Position numbers and translations under genes: made by a program. This document shows positions 33,156 to 43,624 of a DNA stretch of 64,000 nucleotides, in pieces. How positions within the stretch are numbered: the first letter of the stretch is position 1; the number at the start of each line of letters is the position of its first letter. The stretch is from Serripes groenlandicus (Eukaryota > Mollusca > Bivalvia > Cardiida > Cardiidae): assembly GCA_031761405.1 (NCBI GenBank), contig JASEVX010000007.1, forward strand, positions 32,777,677 through 32,841,676. The letters run 5' to 3'. The notes under the pieces were generated by a model that was not told where the DNA came from, made no database searches, and worked only from the letters and a program-made list of their open reading frames with translations.

Positions 33156-33771
33156 GTAAGTTACTTTTGAATGAGTAATCTAGTAAACATCATCATCATC
33201 CTCATTGGTTAGTTTAATTTTGGACAACATTGCCTGTACTCCCCAGCTTGTTCTGATCCTGTAATCATATTCGCTTTTTTCATGATAACTAGCAATTCTA
33301 TTTGCAGTTTTCTGATTTGAATAGATGATCCATGTAATCATGATTGACAATGTCTGTCAACGTCTGTCATAAATATATGTGAATTAGCTTGATTATCTGT
33401 CTGTGCCATAGGCATATTGACATGAAATAGAATGATCATAGTGAATAACATTTGGTAAACAAGAATGTACACCCATAATTATGTCAAAAGGGTTAAAAAG
33501 CTGTCTTGCTTTGAGGTATGTAATGCCTATGAAATTATGGTAAAGGTCTGTAAATATCCATTTTCCTTATAAAGACACTATAAAAAATTTGCTGTTTATT
33601 ACTTTAAAACACTGTGGTATAAGAAATTGCTCAAAACAAGCATTGTTTGTTTCTTTTCTTGGAATGTTTTCAACCTTTCTTTTTTATCAAGAAACATGTA
33701 ATTCTTTATACATGTCCAGTTATTTTCAAAACAGATTACTCTAGAATAAACAGTTATAAATTTAAGGGGTA

Positions 33772-33991
33772 TTAACCCTTTCCCTCATATAGACCCCTCT
33801 GCAGCAGACAGATTTTTGAAAACATAGTGACAAAAGAAGAAATTGCTCAAAACAAGAAATTTCTCCTTTTGCCACAATGTTTTCCACTTTTGGTCATAGG
33901 TTATCCATTCAATTATAGAGATTTTCTTTTTTTTGAAAAAATAAGTTCAAAGTCGTCTGCTGCAGAATTGTCGTATGAGGGAAAGGGTTAA
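33772..33991 (+). mobile_element. TTAACCC MITE, full length
   Basis: TTAA borders, left end TTAACCCTTTCCCTCATA and its inverse at the right. The left arm has a small deletion (atagacccctctgcag). Confidence 0.9.
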
Positions 33992-34174
33992 AACCAATTC
34001 CCACAGACCACAAATCTGCTGCTGAAAACATTAAAAACATCTGGGTAGAAATATGGAAAATCTAATCAAATGAAAGTACAATATAAAACACAGATGGAAC
34101 ATTGCGGTAAAGTGAGAAATGAGAGCAATTTCTCTTTTTGCTACAATGTTTTCAACTCTTCTCAATAATTGTTT

Positions 34175-34382
34175 CTTTGCACTATGTCTGTCAGTCCGTC
34201 CGATTTAAAACTGGATAATGCTTCGACCTTCAGTACACAAATAAGACAGGGAGGTTGGCCATGACCAGCAGATGACCCCTATTAATTTCAAGGTCATGCG
34301 TTCAATGTCACACTGACCTTGAACTTGTTCCTGACAATGTGACGCTCAGGGGGCATAATGTTTGACAAACATCTCAAGTTTA
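34175..34382 (+). repeat. Degenerate ATGCCCCCG-family fragment inside a MITE
   Basis: 'gtctgtcagtccgtccg' leader, 'gaccttgaacttg' and right arm gggggcataatgtttgacaaacatctcaagttt lie between MITE pieces (about 34005-34165 and 34383-34472). The hairpin ATGTTTGACAAACAT is kept; the CTTGTT end has mutated to CTCAAGTT. Confidence 0.55.
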
Positions 34383-34754
34383 ACCATCATTTATTGAGAT
34401 TTTTCACGTGTCTACTGTCTAGATATTTTCAAAAATGTCTGCTGCAGATTCGTCCTATGAGGAAAAGGGTTAACCTAAGAATTGATGAAACTTAAGTATG
34501 CTGTCAAATGGGTATCCTGTTAAAACTTTATTATTTTCTATAATTTTTTTTTTAAACCTGTTCTTTTTGGTAGAAAGGAAGGAAGATTATCAGGTAAATG
34601 GTAAAAGGGATACATCAAATACATGTTTAAACAAATAGTGGTAACGCATATCTTTCCAACACATGGTTTGAAAATTGTAAGTCTATATATGATTCTCCTT
34701 TTCCCAAAATGTGTTCAAACGATGTCAATTATTGTCCATCGTCAGTAAACAGTT

Positions 34755-35282
34755 ACCACTTTCCCACTTACATAGACTTTTTGACGCGAGTGCAGCAGAC
34801 CATTTTATGTGAAAACAGCGCGGCAAAAGGAGAAAATGGCTCATATATAAAGTTGTCCACTCTATTTAATGATTAATAGAGATTTTTCCTATATTTTTGC
34901 ATCATGTGTTTTCAAAATCAGCTGCTTCAAAATTGTTGTTTATGGGAAGGGATTAAATAATGCTTAACCCTTTCCCTCATATAGACGCTTTCTGACGCCT
35001 CTGCAGCAGACAGCTTTTTGGAAACATAGTGACAAAAGAAGAAATTGCACAAAACGTGCAATTTCTCCTTTTGCCACAATGTTTTCCACTTTTTGTCATA
35101 GGTTATCCATTCAATTATGGAGATTTTCTATGTTTTGAAAATACGTTCAAAGTCGTCTGCTGCAGAATTGTGGTATGAGGGAAAGGGTTAATGATTAATA
35201 GAGATATTCCTATATTTTTGCATCATGTGTTTTCAAAATCAGCTGCTTCAAAATTGTTGTTTATGGGAAGGGATTAAATAAA
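34755..35282 (+). repeat. Older MITE, nested TTAACCC MITE and duplicated 93-bp flank
   Basis: A decayed MITE (34755-34957) is followed by a full-length MITE (34964-35191, TTAA borders, hairpin ttgcacaaaacgtgcaa). The 93 bp to its left (34868-34960, tgattaatagagattttt...) is repeated to its right (35192-35282). This is far longer than a TTAA duplication. Confidence 0.75.
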
Positions 35283-35474
35283 GTTTAAACATTTTTATAA
35301 TTTTTTCTCGAAGGAGGATAATGTTGCAAATAGGTTAAATTAGGAGACATCTTATCAACACATAGATTTGCATGGAGATTGGTACATGTTGGGAATCAAT
35401 GAATGTCTAAGGCTACAGATGTAGCATATTTCTTTCTTTCCGTCCACATCTTGCTATTGGTTACAAAACAGTTC

Positions 35475-35690
35475 TAACCCTTTCCCTCATACAACAATTC
35501 TGAAGCAGACGACTTTGAACGTATTTTGTCAAAACTATAATTGAATGGATAACCTATGACAAAAAGTGGAAAACATTGTGGCAAAAGGAGAAATTGCATG
35601 TTTTGTGCAATTTCTTCTTTTGTCACTTTGTTTTTAAAAAGCTGTCTGCTGCAGAGGCGTCGGAAAGCGTTTATATGAGGGAAAGGGAAA
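35475..35690 (-). mobile_element. TTAACCC MITE with damaged borders
   Basis: Left ctaaccctttccctcat, right atgagggaaagggaaat: both TTAA tetramers are mutated. The hairpin has one mismatch (gcatgttttgtgc). Confidence 0.8.
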
Positions 35691-35829
35691 TCCATATATC
35701 GGTGTATTGGGTGTAGGTAAATGATTCTTGATAATACAATTTACTATTCTAACAATCAAATTGAGGGTTGAACTATTATCCTGATACAAAAGACTTAGAC
35801 ACCTAGAATCTAAATTCAGTGTAAGAAGT

Positions 35830-37345
35830 AAAAAAGCTGAGTATTGTGAGGAAGGGAGAAAGTGCTCACTTTAAGAAATTTATCCATTTCTCACAATGTT
35901 TTTAAAAACTCTACTGCAAGTTGTCAAAAGTCATTTATATGTAGAAAAAGGTTAACGAGAAAGAAGTCTTGCAATATATATGTCTCTATACTTGTTAATC
36001 ATATTTTGGCAATGGTATAGTACTTACTTTAAGTGCATTATCCCTTTTCCACATATAGACTCTTTCAGACGCCTCTGCATCAGACAGCTTTTGAAAAAAT
36101 TGTACCAAAAGGAAAAATTGCTCAAAATGAGCAATTTCACATTTTGTCACAATATATTCAACTCTTTTCAATAACTTAGTAGTCATATATAGAGATTATC
36201 TATATTTTTACCTACCTGTAGATGTTTTTGAGGTCGTCTGCTACAGATTGTGTGTATGTGGGATAACCCTCACTTACCTACATGTACATACAACAAATCT
36301 GAAAATATCTGAGCAAAATATGGAAAATCTCTTTAGATGAAAGTTCAAATTATTGACACTATTGAAGCAAAAAGGAAAAGTGCTCATGATGAGCAATTTC
36401 TTCTTTTTTCCAAAATGTTTTGGAAAGTTATTTGCAGAAATGCCACTGCTGGTGGGAAATTGTTCATTACATGAATTACTTCCCTTTGATCATAAACAAT
36501 TAACTCTTGTGTCAGGATGTTATTTTCAGCATTTATTTATTAGATATGAATAATCTCATATTTTGTTTTGTTTAATGTACTTGGCCTTTTTATTGTTGAA
36601 TAGGATTTTAACATTTTCCCACATACGTCAAATATTCAGCATTTGCTTCTGCATGTGGAAAAGCTTTAATTCAATCTTGTTGATTAATTTTCCAAAAACT
36701 CTTGTTTTAGATATTATGATTAATTCATCTTCTAAAATCTTTATGTCGCATTAACCTTTTCCCACGTACAGACGTTTTTCTTACGCCTCTGCAGCAGACG
36801 ACATGCAAACGTTATCTGCTGTATGAAAGAAAAGAATGCCAGGTTTGCGGAATTAGCATTACGACTGACTGGCTATTATCAGGATAAAAGGACCAGTAGC
36901 ATTGGTAACTTACCCAGGAAATTCCGTGATATAACTGAAAATTGTTGAAAGCGGCATAAAACACCTGCATTGATCAATCATTTCCTTAAATTACACACAA
37001 AATGAGAAATTGCTTAAGATGAGCAATATCTCCATTTGCCATAATGTTTTCAACTTTATCCACTAATTCTACTTTTATTTCAAGAATTTTATTTTCAGAT
37101 TCTTCATCTGCATATTCTTAGTATATGCAAAACCCTTTCCCACATACAACAAATCCTCAGCAGACAACTTTGAACATATGGACATTATATGTGAAAAAAA
37201 GTCCAATTATTGAATAGAGTGAAAAACAATGTGGCAAATGGAGAAATTGCTCATTATGAGCAATTTCTCCTTTTGCCACAATATTTTCAAATGTCTTCTG
37301 CTGGAGAGGCTGAAGAAAGCGCCTTTATCTCAGAAAGGGTTAGAG
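35830..37345. repeat. Cluster of decayed TTAACCC MITEs and a retroposon tail in intron 7
   Basis: MITE-derived blocks at about 35830-35955, 36045-36265, 36270-36455, 36600-36670, 36755-36815 (interrupted by an AATC-type retroposon at 36820-36990), 36995-37110 and 37131-37340. All retain GCAGCAGAC or aaattgctca...gagcaattt signatures but have lost one or both ends. Confidence 0.6.
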
Positions 37346-37640
37346 GAATAGAAAGGATGTTCAAACAGCATATCATTTGGATGTTCTTATCATCATCAGT
37401 ATCATTATTTTAAACAAAACCTGAATTCAAGTTTGAGTATTGTCTGCCTTGAGTACTTCTTATTGAATAACTCGAAAATTTAGAAAACTGAAAGTTTGAT
37501 TTTGATACTGTGATTAAAACAGGTAATGCTTGTTTGGAGCAATTTTTCCCTTTTCCTTATTGTTTTAAAAAAAATGTCTGCTGCAGACATGTGTAAATTC
37601 ATCTGTATCAAGTTAAGTGTTATTGTGCTTTATTTTTCAG

Positions 37641-38911
37641 GATAGAGAAAGCGGGATGTGGTCAAGAATTACGACATCTTGACCTGTCCGGATGTTTGTA
37701 CATAACAGACTTGACGCTTCAAAGGGTCTCCAATGCAATTGATAAACTACCCTGTCATATGGGACCAAATGAAAAGGTGGAAGAAACTCATGGAAACCTG
37801 TCTGCTAAAGATAAACACAACAAGAACAAGTCAGGGATAAATAAGAGGGAGGTTACGAAGCAGGTTACGAAGCAGGTTACGTCATCTAGTGTTGAGAAAG
37901 TCAACAACGAAACTGGAAAAGAAGAATCATGTTACAAATGTGTGTGTGGAGATCGACATGTTGACGTTTGCCAGAAACAGACTAATAAAGACCAGATAAG
38001 TCACTGCGAAAAGTCTGATGAAGATGGGATATGTCACTGCAGGCACAGTGAAAAAAGTCATGGAAATGGTTTGGATAAAATGCTGCGGAAATGTTGCATG
38101 AATGGACAAAATGGTGATGCGGGTATTTGTAATGACTGTGATATGAGTGTGGACTGTGATGGAACACTGGGTTGTAACTATTACGATGGGAACAGGGATG
38201 TGAAGCGGACGGAGTGTAGGGGATGCAGGTCACAGGCTGGTCATGGTATGGCGTCACCAATACATGAAAACAACAGAAGGTATTGTGGGAGATCGGCACC
38301 ACATGTTGGCAATCTCTCGGGATGTACTGGATGTGAGAATACAGGTTTTAAATCATGCTGTAAAGATGCAGATGTCCCTAACATAAATCGCAATAACAAC
38401 CCAATGGAATGTCCAAGTCATGGTGGTAGTTCTGATGATCGTCATGGTACTGGAACAGAAGTCCAACCTATAGATGTGAATGTCGAAACTGGACAAGATT
38501 ATCAAAACACAGGACAGATCATTCTTCCCAATCCAGTTGTTGATACCCTGAAGGGGGATATTGAAAAAACATCCTGTGATAATTCAGACCCTGCTTATAC
38601 CAGGGATTCGGAGAAGACATGTCACTCCGATACCTCGACTGGCGATTCAGAAATCCATACCTACAATGATGAAAAGCCTGGTATTGCAATGATTTCAAAT
38701 GATACTGAAATCCCTACTGTGGAAGTTGAGGTTGAAAGGATGGCCCCTCTAGGTGATATAGATAAGCATAATAAGATCAATATGGACTGTCCCGATAATA
38801 CCGAAGTTATACAGACTGTCATCGATGACACAGATTTGCTGTATGGCAGTATGATCATGAATTGGACTTTGAGAGTTGATGAAGAACAAAGAGACTCGGA
38901 ACCTTATAAAG
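37641..38911 (+). CDS. FBXL5: FBXL5 exon 8 (LRR plus large Cys-rich insert)
   Basis: Residues 363-786, 1271 bp. Acceptor tttttcag|GATAGAG, donor AAAG|gtaaat, phase 2 in and phase 1 out. The first 30 residues are a leucine-rich repeat, GQELRHLDLSGCLYITD, matching human CQSLRHLDLSGCEKITD. Then follows about 390 residues of low similarity: a Lys/Asn-rich linker with a short VTKQ repeat, a Cys-rich segment (20 Cys in residues 460-603, as CxxCxC, CHC, CxxC, CC), and an acidic Asp/Thr/Glu tail. Human has a disordered linker at this position that is shorter but also Cys-bearing. The exon is unbroken over 1.2 kb, which supports coding. Whether the cysteines bind metal is unknown. Confidence 0.93.
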
Positions 38912-39422
38912 GTAAATACCAGGGGTTTTGACATTTACCATTTTACACATTAAATGACTTTGGAAAAAAATGTAATAATAGTATGGAAAATCTCTATTAA
39001 TGAAAATATAATTATTATTGAATAGAATAATAGAGATGACAACATTGTGTCAAAAGAAGAAATTGCTATGTTTTCAAAATTAGTTTGCATTAGATGCCTA
39101 CAAATGTGTCTGTATGTGGAAAAGGGCTAATAAGAGTAATGATTGTTTAGCTAAAACATTGGGAGTGTGCAGTGAAAAATGTTAACACCAGTGACCAGAA
39201 AATTAAGAAGAATACATTTAAGATCGAGCTTCCCACAATGTTTTAAAATGTTGTAGCAGCAGACTTCTCACTTTTCTCACCTGTTTTAGGGAAAACTTAA
39301 ATGACATTTTTCCATTCATGTATATACTATACATTCGGACAATATATTCATGGATGTTCCTTCAAATTTGATTGTGTTTTAATTATTTACTGGACAATAT
39401 AATATACAAAATAACTACTTTT

Positions 39423-39510
39423 GAACAATATCATCTACAAAGTAACAATGTGATCTACAAAGTATTGAACAATATCATCTACAAAGTAACAATGTGATCT
39501 ACAAAGTATC
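39423..39510 (+). repeat. Two-copy 44-bp tandem repeat
   Basis: gaacaatatcatctacaaag starts at 39423 and again at 39467; each unit also contains a second 'gatctacaaagtat' sub-repeat. Confidence 0.85.
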
Positions 39511-39825
39511 TATATTTGAACCATATAAAGAGGTTTTACAGACTTTTAAAGATAATAATCTGTGAGGCCTGCATTGGCAGGATGATACTAAGGGATTACT
39601 CCTCAGTAACTCAGTTGACTGTTGATCCATCATGTTTCAAAATTAACCCGTCCTCCCGTTCAGACCAATCGGCAGCAGATAAATTTTAAAACATTCTAAC
39701 CATTATGAGAAATTGCTCATAATGCGCAAATTCTCCTTTTGCCACAAATGTTTTCAACACTTTTCAATATTTATTTTGATTTATTCAATTCACTAATAAT
39801 TTCCACATATATTTTTGTCCCTTCG

Positions 39826-40230
39826 GCTGGGGAACACTAAATAACGAAGACAGCCGCAGTCTGACCTTTGGCTGGGGAACACTAAATAACAAAGACAGCC
39901 GCAGTCTGACCTTTGGCTGGGGAACACTAAATAACAAAGGCAGCCACAGTCTGACCTTTGGCTGGGGAACACTAAATAACAAAGACAGCCACCGTCTGAC
40001 CTTTGGCTGGGGAACACTAAATAACAAAGACAGCCGCAGTCTGACCTTTGGCTGGGGAACACTAAATAACAAAGACGGCCACAGTCTGACCTTTGGCTGG
40101 GGAACACTAAATAACAAAGACAGCCACAGTCTGACCTTTGGCTGGGGAACACTAAATAACAAAGACAGCCACAGTCTGACCTTTGGCTGGGGAACACTAT
40201 ATAACAAAGGCAGCTGCAGTCTGACCTTTG
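39826..40230 (+). repeat. 45-bp minisatellite, nine copies
   Basis: Units start at 39826 and every 45 bp to 40186 (gctggggaacactaaataac ... agtctgacctttg) with a few substitutions each. Since 45 is divisible by 3, all frames stay open and give periodic pseudo-proteins; nothing else suggests coding. CGTTCAGACC at 39658-39667 and GGTCTGAACG at 40257-40266 are inverted, placing the array inside a possible MITE-type element. Confidence 0.95.
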
Positions 40231-40542
40231 CTTGAACCGTAAGAGCTGGCTAAGTGGGTCTGAACGATTAGGAGTAAATGCAACTGTTGAGCTCCAGCAG
40301 ATGGGGTAGTATTGGTTTCATACCTTTATATATTTTGATCAGGATGTAAGCATAAGGTGTGGGACAATATCATGTTTCCTGTTCACCACAATATAACCTT
40401 AGCTGTAGAAAGCAGCACAAAACCCATACAAAACATTTTTTTTTTTTTTGCCTTAATGTTTTCAAAACTTGTATCCTGCAGATGCTTCTAAATGTGTAAG
40501 GATGTTTTGAAAGGGTAAAGTTAATTTTGACTATGAGACACC

Positions 40543-40754
40543 TTAACCCTTTCTCATCATATAGACGTTAACTGACGCCTCTGCAGCAGATGGCTTTTTG
40601 AAAACATAGTGACAAAAGAAGAAATTGCCTTTTGCCACAATCTTTTCCACTTTTAGTCATAGGTTAGCCATTCAATTACAGAGATTTTCTATTTTTTGAC
40701 AAATTATGTTCAAAGTCATCTGCTGCAGTATTGTCCTATGAGGGAAAAGGTTAA
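40543..40754 (+). mobile_element. TTAACCC MITE lacking the central hairpin
   Basis: TTAA borders with intact arms; the centre reads gaagaaattgccttttgcc, a clean loss of one hairpin arm. It ends 54 bp before FBXL5 exon 9. Confidence 0.85.
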
Positions 40755-40808
40755 GAAATCTAACAATTTGAATATTTTAACATAAAAAAACCTTGTGTCT
40801 TTAAACAG

Positions 40809-40923
40809 AAGATGTATCATATGTTACTTTGAACCAAGAAGATGATGTTGACAACAAGAAATCAAGGTGTTTAGAATATCTGAGTTTGTCTGGCTGTTAC
40901 CAAATAACCGACTTTGGACTTGA
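40809..40923 (+). CDS. FBXL5: FBXL5 exon 9 (leucine-rich repeat)
   Basis: Completes codon 787 and runs to residue 824 plus two bases. Acceptor ttaaacag|AAG, donor CTTGA|gtaagt, phase 2 out. After an acidic stretch (NQEDDVDNKKSR) comes CLEYLSLSGCYQITDFGLE, matching human LLFLSLSGCYQITDHGLR. In human this is followed by another repeat and the C-terminal [2Fe-2S] binding segment, which must be in later exons outside or hidden in this window. Confidence 0.95.
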
Positions 40924-41199
40924 GTAAGTAACTGTGTTTATACTTCCTTTCCTGATAATGTGATAACATTGTTGAAAAAAGAGATGTTTCTACTTTATCA
41001 ACATTATTTTTTACTCATCCAAAACCCTTTCCCACCTGAAGATGCATTTTTTCTGCATTTGCAGCAGAGAACTTTTTAAAACTCTTTCTCCTTTTACCAC
41101 AGTGTTTTCAACTGGATGCAATAATTACTTTTTCTTTTATGGAGATTTTCTTTATTTTTGTATGATGTCTTCAAAGCATTTGTTTTATGTGGAAAACAG

Positions 41200-41426
41200 T
41201 TAACCCTTTCCAACATACAGTAAATCTGCAGCAGACTTCGTTAAAAATGTAAGCTCAAAAATATGGATAATATCTATAATTGAGGGAATGATTACTGAAA
41301 AAGGTTTTAAACATTGTGGTAAAAGGAGAAATTGCTCGTTTTGAGCAATTTCTCCTTTTGTCACAATGTTTTCAAAAGTCGTCTGCTGCATATGCGTCAA
41401 AATGTGTCTAGCTGGAAAAGGGTTAA
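41200..41426 (-). mobile_element. TTAACCC MITE, full length, divergent subfamily
   Basis: TTAA borders. Left arm TTAACCCTTTCCAACATACAG with aaatctgcagcagac; hairpin ttgctcgttttgagcaa; right end gctggaaaagggttaa. Confidence 0.85.
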
Positions 41427-41544
41427 AGCTAATTTCCCAAATAGCCCCAATTGGGGAGTGTATTTCTCTCATTACTCTCATACTCTTTCAAAGGGCATTT
41501 ATTTCACATCAACAAATCCTGTAAGTTTAGTTTAACCACAAAGG

Positions 41545-41742
41545 CAGAGCTCCAGATAAGGGGCATTTTTCATGTTCTAAAATCCTTATAATTATGACAT
41601 TCAAACCCTATGTTGTGGGTACTCAAAATAATTGTCTCAGTGAAACGATTCTTTTGAGTACCCACAACATAGGATTTTGTTGAGTAATAAGAGAAATATT
41701 GTGGGGAAAAGACCTGTTCACTCCCTCTTATCTAGTCCTCTG
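41545..41742. mobile_element. CAGAG...CTCTG MITE, copy 2
   Basis: 198 bp, flanked by acaaagg at 41538-41544 and 41743-41749. Same central hairpin (acaacatagg tips) as copy 1 at 21448. Confidence 0.9.
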
Positions 41743-41816
41743 ACAAAGGCTTTCCATAGTTTGGCCAGATGTTTTCAAATGTAATCTGCTGCAGCTGTGT
41801 TGTATGTGGGAAAGGG

Positions 41817-42044
41817 TTAACCCTTACCCTCATACAGCAATTCTGCAGCAGACGACTTTGAACATATTTTGTCAAAACATGGAAAATCTCCATAATTGAA
41901 TGGATAACCTATGACAAAAAGTGGATAATATTGGCAAAAGGAGAAATTGCACGTTTTGTGCAATTTCTTCTTTTGTCACTATGTTTTAAAAAAGCCGTCT
42001 GCTTCAGAGGCGTCAGAAAGCGTCTATATGAGGGATAGGGTTAA
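41817..42044 (-). mobile_element. TTAACCC MITE sharing its left TTAA with another MITE
   Basis: Preceded by the right end of a decayed MITE (about 41760-41820, gtatgtgggaaagggttaa), so AAAGGGTTAACCCTTAC joins two elements through one TTAA. Hairpin ttgcacgttttgtgcaa. A further related element, with CTAG rather than TTAA at its borders, is at 42181-42408. Confidence 0.85.
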
Positions 42045-42451
42045 CTATTGATTCCCAGGAAAGTTATTAATCTTTAGAGATTGAAGACAGATATTGAATT
42101 TTAAAAAATGCCAAGCTTTTCATACTGAAATTTAAAAACATATTTTTCTACTAAACTAAGAAAGTTTGTTGTGGTATACTAGCCCTTTCCCTCATGAAGA
42201 TGCTTTCTGACGCCTCCGCAGCATACAACTTTTGAAAGTATTGTGACATATTAAGAAATTTCTCAAAACGAGCAATTTCTCCATTTGACACAATGTTTTC
42301 AACTCTATTCAATTAATATGTCTTCATTTAGGGAGATTTTCCATATTATTGTTGAGATGTCTTCAAAGTTGTCTGCTGCAGATTTGTTGATTGTGAGAAA
42401 GGGCTAGAAAGGCTATCTGTTGGTTTTTCGGTTCTTCAGTTTGATTTATCA

Positions 42452-42572
42452 GAGTTGATTCCTTCAAGCCATGGTGATTGGTCGGAAAAAAAATGGCCAC
42501 CAGGGGGGTGGGTCTGTTTGGAAATCTAGTTTTTGCCTAATGGCAGTGGAGCGATACTGGGCATCTTGTTAC
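42452..42572 (+). repeat. Right end of an AGCTCCACT-family array element
   Basis: One partial monomer (cttcaagccatggtgattgg) and the right arm gcagtggagcgatactgggcatcttgttac. Confidence 0.7.
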
Positions 42573-42599
42573 CCATACAAAAAAACACTTGTAGGCAAA

Positions 42600-43030
42600 A
42601 ATGTATGGAAATTCCCTGTAAATGTCAGGAGAATTATTGAAAAGAGTTGAGCGAATTCTCCTTTTACCACAATGTTTTTTTGAAAGTTGTCTTCTGCATT
42701 GGTTGATTTCAGTGGTTGGGGTTCAAGCAATTTTCAACAATTTTCATATCATATCATGGTGGCCAGTTCACCTATTGATGTGTTTCCTAATTTTTCACAT
42801 CAATACTCCACACAACAACCTCTCCAAATAACTGGCTGCTTTCCAATTTAGCTGTTGTTTGTATTGTATTAACCCTTTTAGACACATTCTGACGGTTCTG
42901 CAGCAGAGAACTTGCCACAATGTTTTAAACTCTATTTAACCAATTTATGGAGATTATTCATGTTTTTGCATTGATGTTTTCGAAGTTGTCGGCTGCTGAT
43001 TTGTTGTATATGGGGAAAGGGTGAAGCATT
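42600..43030. repeat. MITE remnants with minus-strand retroposon
   Basis: 42705-42850 is a minus-strand copy of the AATC-tailed retroposon (ggccagttcacctattg, aatactccacacaacaa). It interrupts a MITE whose parts are at 42605-42700 and 42865-43025. Confidence 0.6.
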
Positions 43031-43144
43031 AGTGAAATATTTTGGTATTTTCTTGATACTGTTTTACCACAGAAAGTGCAAGACATTGGGAGAAAAGGAT
43101 GATCTAATGGCTTGGCATTATAATTCTAATGACTATTGGCAGTT

Positions 43145-43239
43145 ACCTCATATGTAGAGGTCTAGATGAGGAGGGGTTTACAGCTCTTATTATCCAACCC
43201 AACATTGAGACGATTCTTTTGAGTACCCACAGCATAGGG
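43145..43239 (-). repeat. Internally deleted CAGAG...CTCTG MITE
   Basis: agaggtctagatgagg and the inner hairpin half acgattcttttgagtacccac with agcatagggtt; about half the element is gone. The neighbouring TTAACCC MITE starts at its last base pairs. Confidence 0.6.
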
Positions 43240-43469
43240 TTAACCCTTTCCCTCATACAACAATTCTGCAGCAGACGACTTTGAACATATTTTGTCAAAA
43301 AATAGAAAATCTCTTTAATTAAATGGATACCCTATGACAAAAAGTGGAAAACATTGTGTCAAAAGGAGAAATTGCTCGTTTTGAGCAATTTCTTCTTTTG
43401 TCACTATGTTTTCAAAAAGCCGTCTGCTGCAGAGGCGTACGAAAGCGTCTATATGAGGGAAAGGGTTAA
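43240..43469 (-). mobile_element. TTAACCC MITE, full length
   Basis: 230 bp with 18-bp perfect TIRs including TTAA; hairpin ttgctcgttttgagcaa, the TC/GA variant. Confidence 0.92.
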
Positions 43470-43624
43470 CGGATAAAATAAGGATTTCATAAAAAGAAAA
43501 AGGCTCCCTATCTAGAGCTCTGTCACTGTTAGAGTTATTTAGTTCGCATGAGCATGTAGTGCTCAATGTGAAATTTTCCAATGGCTCACCATATGTAGAC
43601 CATCAATCATTTTTCAAACATCAT

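Larger units (their letters stand above)
9413..40923 (+). other. FBXL5: FBXL5 gene span (3' end beyond window)
   Basis: F-box and leucine-rich repeat protein 5 is the substrate receptor of an SCF (SKP1-CUL1-RBX1) ubiquitin ligase. In animals its hemerythrin-like domain binds a di-iron centre; iron and oxygen stabilise it, and it then ubiquitinates iron regulatory proteins IRP2 and IRP1. Nine exons here give 2474 coding bases with matching phases at every junction and no stop. Human FBXL5 is 691 aa; this protein already has 824 residues before its last exons, mainly because exon 8 is expanded. Introns are 919, 4476, 5868, 571, 9174, 1647, 4485 and 1897 bp. The final LRR exons, which in human carry the four [2Fe-2S] cysteines, were not found to the right edge, so the gene is incomplete here. 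No iron-responsive element was recognised in the visible 5' region. Confidence 0.95.

Noticed and set aside
37927..38934. Minus-strand frames of 60-106 aa under exon 8
   Set aside because: Antisense shadows of the FBXL5 coding exon.
39785..40207. Minus-strand frames of 134-140 aa with a 15-residue repeat
   Set aside because: Pure translation of the 45-bp minisatellite in two overlapping frames; no start context, no flanking exon signals.
43071..43140. Possible further FBXL5 exon (ttttaccacag followed by an open stretch)
   Set aside because: The translated sequence in the required phase shows no LRR pattern and the sequence has no good donor.
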